Source: Heliocidaris tuberculata (taxonomy: Eukaryota > Echinodermata > Echinoidea > Camarodonta > Echinometridae). From it: 64,000 nucleotides of DNA. Of the stretch, positions 52,659 through 61,600 are shown in pieces. Numbering within the stretch: the stretch's first letter is position 1; each line of letters begins with the position of its first letter. The stretch is from assembly GCA_025618425.1 (NCBI GenBank), contig CM046839.1:1325784-1389783 (forward strand). Direction: 5' to 3'. The notes under the pieces are model-generated. The model searched no databases. It was given only the letters and a program-made list of their open reading frames with translations, and had not been told where the DNA came from. A program made the translations under genes and the position numbers.

Positions 52659-55600
52659 TCTCTCGACCCCCTTTCTCTCTCTCTCTGTCGAAATTTCTGT
52701 CTTACCCTTTCTCTCTCTCTCTCTCTTTCTCACCGCCCCCCCTCTTTCTCTCTCTCTCCCCCCTCTTCTCTTTTTCTCACACTCTATCTATCTCAATGTA
52801 TCTATCTATCTGTCTGTCCTCGATTTGTTGTTATAGACTATTAAAGCAAATAACTGCTCAAGAAAATTCCTCTATCCACTTCATAACAGTCAATATAATT
52901 TAAAAGGTGCGAAATCACCTTATTCTTTTAAAACTTAACATGGCACTATACGGAAGGGAAATACGTTAGAATGCATATAAAGTGCATGTCAATATTGCAA
53001 TAATTACGTGGTCAAGCACACAAGATCTTAAACAAACTTTGATCCCCATTTATTTTAAGTTCCTTATATCTTGAATACATTTTGATGAAGCTCCTTCAAG
53101 AAATACATATACAATAAATAATTTGCAAAAGAGAAGTAAAAACCGATGGAGTTTCCTAGGTCTATTACGAAACGTCAGCATTGTCAAGATATATTGATAT
53201 AGCTAAATTTTCCTACCCTCATGAGAGTGATTCCCTACTTAGTATATTTATTGATGTGGAGGTAGAAAATTTATGCTTGACTTTGGGTCATGTAGCTCTA
53301 TCACCTTTTCCATCTTTGGGTTAAGCTCTTTGAGAGGGAATCTTCATGTGATGTGGAAGGAATAGTGCATTGGCATAAGAATGTCGTTGACGGCTTACTA
53401 GCTGTAACCTTGGGTGCAATCGTCATAATGCATGTTATCTACACGGAGAATCAATAAACTCCATAAAAACAGTCCCTTGCTCTTGACAAAAATATCTCAC
53501 TATTACAATTTGGTTTGAATATCCAAGGTTTTTGATAAACATGGAATCATAGATTTCATAAAATAATTATAATTATATGATATTCTTTTTACCCAGGGTA
53601 TATCCTAAACAGTATTACTAGTGTTTATGTCTTCTTCTTTTTTTCATGAATTATTTTACCCAGAATCTGCCCGAAATGATTAGGGCAGTGTGCAAGGTTA
53701 CCAAGTGAATTTTTTCCATTGCTAGTTTTATCAAGATTACGGTATAGAAAGATAGATTTATTTATTCAAACAAGAGAAGACTGTTTTAAACGTTAGAAAT
53801 ACCTTGCACATACTTCACTGCCAATAGGATTGGAAGTTAAACATTTTCAATTTTCATATGGAATCATAAGCATACTGAATTAGTAGGAACGTTTCGATCG
53901 CAGCGTATTCATTGAAAGTAGTGATTGTGTAATTTGACAGAGCAAATTATATTTTGTATTGTTAGATGAAATAATTCTTTCAGATTTTATCTGTTAAATG
54001 CATACTCTGTGACACTACGTAGGGTGGTAGATGTCGATCTATACGCCATTCATGGAGATTGATTTTTAAAAAGAAGAAACTTGAGGAAGGAGATAAACTA
54101 GGTATATCAAGGAGTTCTGTGATAACTCCTTGGGTATACCTTCAGTATGGTAGATAGTGGAATTTGAAAATTCCCTGTCTTTCTTGATAAGAGAGTAATC
54201 TTCTTCCTGTTATCATGAATATTCTACATTCCCTAAAGAAAGTTGACACAGTATGAAACCTACTGTTGGTTTCTCCCTATCCCAAAAGAAAACACCGACT
54301 GACCAAATTTTATAGAAAAAGGGTACACTGTAAACATGGTAAAAAAAAAAATCCGTGTTTTCACGGGAAATTTCCTGGCAGTCAGGATGCCGGGAATGCC
54401 CGTTTTTCCAGTTTTTTTTTTTTTTTTTTTTTTTTACTGGAAATCAGCATATATTTACAATCGCCCGACATAAAATTACAGCCTTTTTCCTGTAAAACAA
54501 CAGCAAGTTTGTTGGGCGATCGTAAATATATGCTGATTTCCGGTAAACCAACAAACTTGCTGTTGTTTTACAGGAAAAAGACTGTAAAATTGAAATAACG
54601 GCAATAATTCGTAATTTCAAGGGCCAACAACCTCGTAGTTTTACAGTTATTTTTTTACAGTGTAGTTATTATCATTTTGAATAAAAAAGCACTTGATCCC
54701 ATAGCTCTCAGTCTTGCGTTGTCTTATTTTATTCTTTTTCCTTTTAGCTCCCAATTCAATGTTATTTTACCCGTAATGATCCAAACATATTTATGTTTTT
54801 TTTTTTTTAAAGGTGCGATGGCTGAGCGAACCAAACTAGAAGCCTACTGTGTTTTCTCCCTGGTGAATACCCTCATCTATTGCTTTCCAGCTCACTGGAT
54901 CTGGGCTGAGTCTGGAATATTCAATCAAATGGGTGCTGTCGATATAGCAGGAGCCGGTAAGCATTGTTGAAGTGTCTCTATTTCTTGTCTTGCCCAAAAC
55001 ATGGATGAAATCAATATGGGGTGCAGCATTTGCATTTTGAAAGGGCGATCTTTTGTACCGACCCTCATGTGACTGATGATTCAGGCCTTTACATCCCATC
55101 TTATTCATCATTGAGAAAGATTAATTCCCATATGATATAGAGACTATGTAAAAATTATTGCGAGTTCCATTATGTCACAGAACACAATATAATACAGCGT
55201 CGAAGACAAGCTAGCAGTAATAGAAGCTTCTCAATTGGTCCTGACTCATGATGTTGTATCAAAAATTGAGTTTTTGATGCAAGACAATTTTCCAAATGGA
55301 AACCGCATTTTCAATTACTTTCGAATTACGTTGAGTTCAATCTATTGACATTCTATTATGAAATTAGGACCTACCTAGACGGAGTGGATACAAAGTACGA
55401 TTAAATATGATAGCGATCTCCCGTCGAATGTTATCATTCGACAAATTCGCTCGATTTTGTTTGGTCGAGAGAATCTGTTTTTTGTTGTTGTTGTTGTTGT
55501 TGTTTTTTTTTTTTGGGGGGGGGGTTGTTTTTTTATAGATATAATAACAGTCGTAATAGGGCGTAAAATGTGAACATCGGTGCCATGTACCTATTAGAAG

Positions 55601-58600
55601 TCATAAGCTGAACTGTTTGAATTGCAAACAAAAATAAAGATCAACATAATTATATCAATCAAGAGGGGATTGAATCATTAGGCATAGATGTAATAGTTTG
55701 AACTTTTAAGCTATATAAGTTAGTAATTCTAACTTTTTGTGTTAATACCGAAAATGAAAATGACATAAATGGATATTATGATTTCTATACACGTATTGCC
55801 ATTGTGTTCTTACTCGCAAATGCAACACATACAATTTTACTGACAATAGCAACCACAGCGAAGATAAATTAAACAAAAGTGTGTTTTGTCTGCAAGGGAT
55901 AAGTGAACACTAATTTCAGGTTTCAAAATTATTGTCCGTATTGAATCGACAACATCGTGGACAGCTTTTAGATGTGAATATCATGACAGTATTCTTAAAC
56001 ATGATTGAAAGAGCTGTCACGTCCTCTTATTGGTGAATTAATAGATGTGGTTTTGAAATCTGGTACGTTGTTACTAAAGTCATATCGAATCCAATTCCCA
56101 TTATGTGTTTAGTAATCTCGCACCTGCTCCATTATAAATGAAAAGAGCTAGGTAACTTACGTCACTTTGACGAACGTTTACTATCATCTCTTTAGTCATT
56201 GTTAGTGTTGACATCATTTTGAGTTTTAGCACCATTCAAAATGACAAAACGCTTCCTAATAGAACACCTGTGTATCAAAATCCATTTCTCCTTTACGTTA
56301 TTTAATCGAAAATATGAAATAGGGATTGCTGGATTTGACATGTTTCAGAAAGTAGATCTTGATTTTGGGGGTAAATGAATATCATTCTATGAAGACGGTT
56401 TAGAACGACATTTTGAAGTCCCCCTTAATACCCATATATAAGGACTATACAACAAAAAACATATATACCTATCACAGATTTCATGCTTAATTTATAGCAC
56501 GCATAACACACGAAGTATCTAAGGGCTTTCCTAACAAGAAATCGTAGATGCAGTATTAATATGGGAGTGATAAACTGTGTACCACACTGAAATGGTTAAT
56601 ACTGCAATGCAACTTAAAACAGTGTCTGAAGAATAAATACGAGAGCTTCCGTGCTTGTAATTGGTGGCTGAAAATGCGAGGTTGGGAGATATATATATAT
56701 ATATATATATATATAAGGAAAGAGGACAAGGAAAAGAGAGGGAGACAGAGAGACAGAGAGAGACTGAGACTATAAAGTGAAGGGTAGAGAGAGGTGAAAG
56801 ATTATTAAAGAGAGAGAGAGAGCGATAGACAGAGAAAGAGTTGAGTGAGAGAAAGAGAGAGAAAGAGAGAGAGAGAGAGAGACTGAGACTAAAGAATGGG
56901 GTATAAAGATGTGGGGTAGAGAGAGGTGAGAGATTATTAAAGAGAGAGATAGAGACAGAGAAAGAGTGGAGTGAGAGGAAGAGAGAGAAAGAGAGACAGA
57001 GAGAGAGCGAAGAGAAAAGGGGAGAATGGAGATAGAGAAAAAGAAAGAGAGAGAAATATAGAGAAAGGGAGATGAAAGGAAGTTCTGTTTCCTATGGTAC
57101 TCAATTTCTTTTCATTCCCCGTCGCTCAGGCACGACAACGATCTAATGAATGCCCACCTGCCATGCCTGTAATTAGCAAATTGACCAAGAGCTCTAAAAT
57201 GACCTGCTTTAGTTTAATTAGCAATTGACTGAAGTATGCTTTAGAAATATTTTGCTCCGACATGTTCCATATTGGCGAATTTCCGAATGTATCAATTTTT
57301 CTTTATAACACCACTTTATTTTTTTGTATCGTGTCTTTTAGGGGTCTTTGTCACATGATGTGTCATTTCCCCTTCATGCTATAGCACCATTTGGTCATGA
57401 ATCGTCATTCTAATTCTTTTATTCTAATAAATCAGTAATTGACTACGAACAACAAAAAAAAAACACCCCAAAAAAAACACAAAACACAAAAAAAATCAGT
57501 GAGAGGGAATGGTGGAATGGTGGTATGAGTGATACAACATTAGCTAACACACACAAAAAAAATCTTAACATGTGAAACTGACATGTATTTTACCGTTATC
57601 GTTCTCAAAACGTTGATCATTATGTGACCAGCCCTGGCCTTAAACCAATAGATGCCTAGAAAAACCCATTATCACCATTTCCATAAACAACGTATTACCC
57701 TTAAAATTCTGCCAGGTGCTGTTCATCTGGTAGGAGGCATCACGGGGTTGACTGCGACGATGATGCTGAAACCACGTCGTGGTCGATTCACTGGTCGACA
57801 TGTGACCATGGAAATGAGCAATCCAACCAATGCATTGCTGGGTATGTTCATGCTATGGTGGGGTTGGTTGGGATTCAACTGTGGCTCAACATTTGGTATC
57901 TCTGGTGGAAAGTGGAAACTGGCAACAAGGTATGTTATAATGCTCGCATTTTCTGGTTCATTAAAAGATTGATACTTGTTTTATATTTACTTTTCAAGTC
58001 TCAATTCTCAAGTTATATTTTATCGTATTGTCTTTCCACACCACATTCCTTTGTAAAGGCCCACTCAACATGCACTGTAATAGCTTCTTGAAAAAGAAAG
58101 GAAAAATACTACTATTTCTCAAGGACAATAATTTGTATTACAGTATCAATACCAAGACTGAACATAAAGTATGATATTATGTTTGATATATTTTGGTTTG
58201 TTCTCCCCAGTTATATTGACATCTCGCCAAAAGTGTCTCAATAAATTATCTCAAATGTGTACATGCATCGCTATTCTGATACATAGTGACGACAATACCT
58301 TATCAACTTTTACCTGAACATTGCCGCCATGCATTCTCAATACTGTTTTGTGGACACAACAAGCATCACATCACCTTGACAACGGAGGTCCTCTTCAAAG
58401 TGGATTTAGCTATCCATGTTTTTTTAACGCTATACAGAGTGTCCCAGAAAATAAAACAAACGAAACCATATGAAGCAAAGGTTTAAGTTGACAAAACTTT
58501 GCATTGTGTGACTGTTATTTTGTGTGTGTCATAAAGTAGAAGTGATAAACTTTGATAATTATGATACTTTGGTGGCATTGATTTGCACTTTTCTCACCCC

Positions 58601-61600
58601 ACCCCAGTTATTGAAAAATTGGCGAAAAACTTACTTTTGCAAACCTCGTGTAAAAACCACATTGCGAAAATGACCATGATGACGTAAACGGAGCATAACC
58701 TTTGCACGATATAACCATATAGTGATCTGTGCTACGATTCAAGATAGTAACACTTGGAGAGACAGATCTGTCGTAGACATTGATTGGGTCACTAAATCTG
58801 TCATTTGAAAGATTTCTATTGATAATGATCTGAATCGCTTTCATAAGGTTTTGTTGCTGAAGGGAAACTTGTGGATTTGATGATATCTCGGGATATATGT
58901 TGCTCTCCCTCCTCCTCCCCCAGCTGAAAGGTTTGGGTGCATATTCATGAAAACACCAAGTTTCCTACTTTTCATGTTCGCACAGGTGGGTTTATACATG
59001 ATATTTTAAAACTTAACAGTGGGCTTCAGTGAGCCGTTTGCGGATCAATGCCATCTAAAACTACATTAATTCTGCTTTATAGCATGTTAATGGTTATATT
59101 AAAACAGCACATGAATTAGTCAAATTAACCCTTTGTTTTCGGGTTTCGTTTTTTTTTTCTGGGTCGCACGGTACTACAGGTCGGCCATCGTCACTGTAAT
59201 GTCAGCCGTAGGGGGCGGTATATTGAGTATGGTGTGCAGCTTCATCGAGCGACCGAACGGACGTAAATTTGACCTGGGTTACTTGATGAATGGTATCCTA
59301 GGGGGTCTGGTTGGTATTACAGGTACATAAACCCCACCTTAAATCAGCACTCACTGTCATTGTGTTTGTGATCTGACATGTGTTACGTTTTGTTATTGCT
59401 CTTTGTCAGGTCCGCGGGCAATACCATCATGTCTTCAGTAGGGGGTGGCACTGTCGGTCTGGTGGGGAGCTGGCTAACTAAAAAACGCCAGTTTGATATA
59501 TCCTATCTTATCAACGGCGTTCTTGGAGGCTTAGTCGCCTGTACAGGTGATCTTTCATTCTGTCTCCCTCACTAATTGTCACCTCTTCCTTCCGCTTCCT
59601 CCCCATCTACTTCCTGCTGACCTGTGTTCGCTTGTAGTTACGAAATAGATAAAAGGAGACTCGCTATATCACAGCTTTTAATCTCAATGAGGATTTAAAC
59701 AAAATATATATATTTCAGATGTTGTCTGTTTCTTGTGAACTTGTTTCGTGTGACCTGAATAATCTACCGCTAATGATGTTCTTTCGGAAAACGTCCCTAA
59801 TTAATAACAAATGCATGATTATACACATTGTGTTCAAGACGTGGTCATGAGAGCTTCTGCATGTTTATCTGAGCTTAGCAAATTTGCAATTTCTTTAACT
59901 CTTGTTTCGTACATTAATGTAATCATTGCGTGTTTCAGACTTTCAATTGCTTAGTGACATGGAATCAGCATTTTCTTCGTTTTCACATTTTCCTTCAGGA
60001 TATGAAGATTGCGCTTTAATTGGCCGACTTCTTGGTAATTCCAGTCACATTGAATTCCAATAAATTGCATATTGTTAAAAAAAACAAAAAAACAAAAACG
60101 CTTATTTATCCTTGGCTATTCATGGGTTCATCTTCTTGATTATATTTTAGTATATTATATTATAAATTGATATTTTCAAAGATTTCGATGTAACCGATAA
60201 TTTTACTTTCAACACGATAAAAACTACTTTCGAAAAATCAACTCAAGGCAATTTCAATAGCCCTGTCTGTCACCTTTAGAAATGTGCGAACATTACAATG
60301 GCGTATTACGTAATCCGAACCTGATTTCTATGGGCAGTACAATAGGCCTTTGAAATTGCCCTTGAGTTTATTTTTCGAAAGTAGTTTTTATCGTGTTTTT
60401 CATATTCTAAGTTTAATATGTAAATATTCGCTTTTAAGAATACTTATTTAAAGAAGGTGAAAATAGTGTGGTAAACATCTTTTAGGCAGTATTCTGGTCT
60501 TGTCATCACAAATAGTTCCAAATTAACCCATTACCTACTGGAACCGTGTGGGTCCTGTATTAAGCCTATGCATGGGAATGAGAGAGTTTAGTAGTCGATG
60601 AGTTAATATTGTCTGATTTTGAAAAGCTAGAAAAATTACTGTATAATTTTTATTTTTCTCGTCCAAACCCTAGAAATTCCGTTATTACTATTAAATGCAT
60701 TGTCTTAGATATTATATACAGAATCTTGTAATCTTGTGGAAAGTAAACATGAAAATATATATAGATGAATGCCAAGCATAATCACGTGTAAAATAAGATG
60801 TATAGGAAATCCGGCAAGCACAAATTTGAACATCCCGATGTCAGCTGCATTAGATTCAGATTACAAACACCACTTGTCCAATGATATTCATATCTACGTA
60901 AGATATGAAGTAAGAACTTGTATTTTTACATTCATTCCTACCTACAGCTTTCATCTTTAAGAAATGTAAAGATAGAAGTTGTATTTTGGCAAGAAGATTA
61001 ATAAAAAAAAAATGAAGTGTTAGTTTATGCTATAGTCGCAATGTAATCCATATATCTCTATCATGTCCATAATACATTCATAAATATAAATTCAGATGGA
61101 TATAAGGGGAGGAATTCGTAAGGATTAAAGATATTACCTAGATTTTGAAAGTCTATCTTGAAAATGATTCTAAAATTTGTTAGTGAAAGTAAGGGACTTA
61201 TTTGAAATATCAATCATTTCAGGGTTATTCAGACCTCATTACGATAAGACTTCTAATTATCTTTATGGAAATAAAAATTACCTTTTCCCTTATTAAACTT
61301 TCAGGGAGGTTGTATTTTATAACAGTTCGAATACAAACTAATGAATAATTCAACTGCTCTCACGTTGTTTAGATAGTTTAATTAAACACGATAAAAACTA
61401 CTTTCGAAAAATAAACTCAAGGGCAATTTCAAAGGCCTTTTGTACTGCCCCAAAAAAATCTTGTTCGGATTACGTAACACGCCATTGTAATGTTCGCACA
61501 TTTCTAAAGGTGATAGACAGGGCTATTGAAATTGTCTTGAGTTTATTTTTCGAAAGTAGTTTTTATCGTGTTATTAGAACCTCATGAAAATGTAAACCAA

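Larger units (their letters stand above)
45171..54812 (+). other. AMT-B intron 3 (9,642 bp)
   Basis: Contains poly-T and (TTTA)n at 45587-45782, a 605-bp (AGT)n array, a hAT-like element (48494-49803), a CAGTGGCGTAGC foldback element (51099-51375), a CT tract (52608-52830) and a foldback element just before exon 4. 47690-47930 resembles 20960-21170. Stretches 47125-48493, 49804-51098, 51376-52607 and 52831-54320 hold no gene I can recognise. Confidence 0.85.

Noticed and set aside
59410..59546. Exon 6' as a decayed duplicate or an extra constitutive exon
   Set aside because: It has intact splice sites, no stop, conserved family residues and matching phases, arguing against decay. Constitutive use together with exon 6 would shift the frame.
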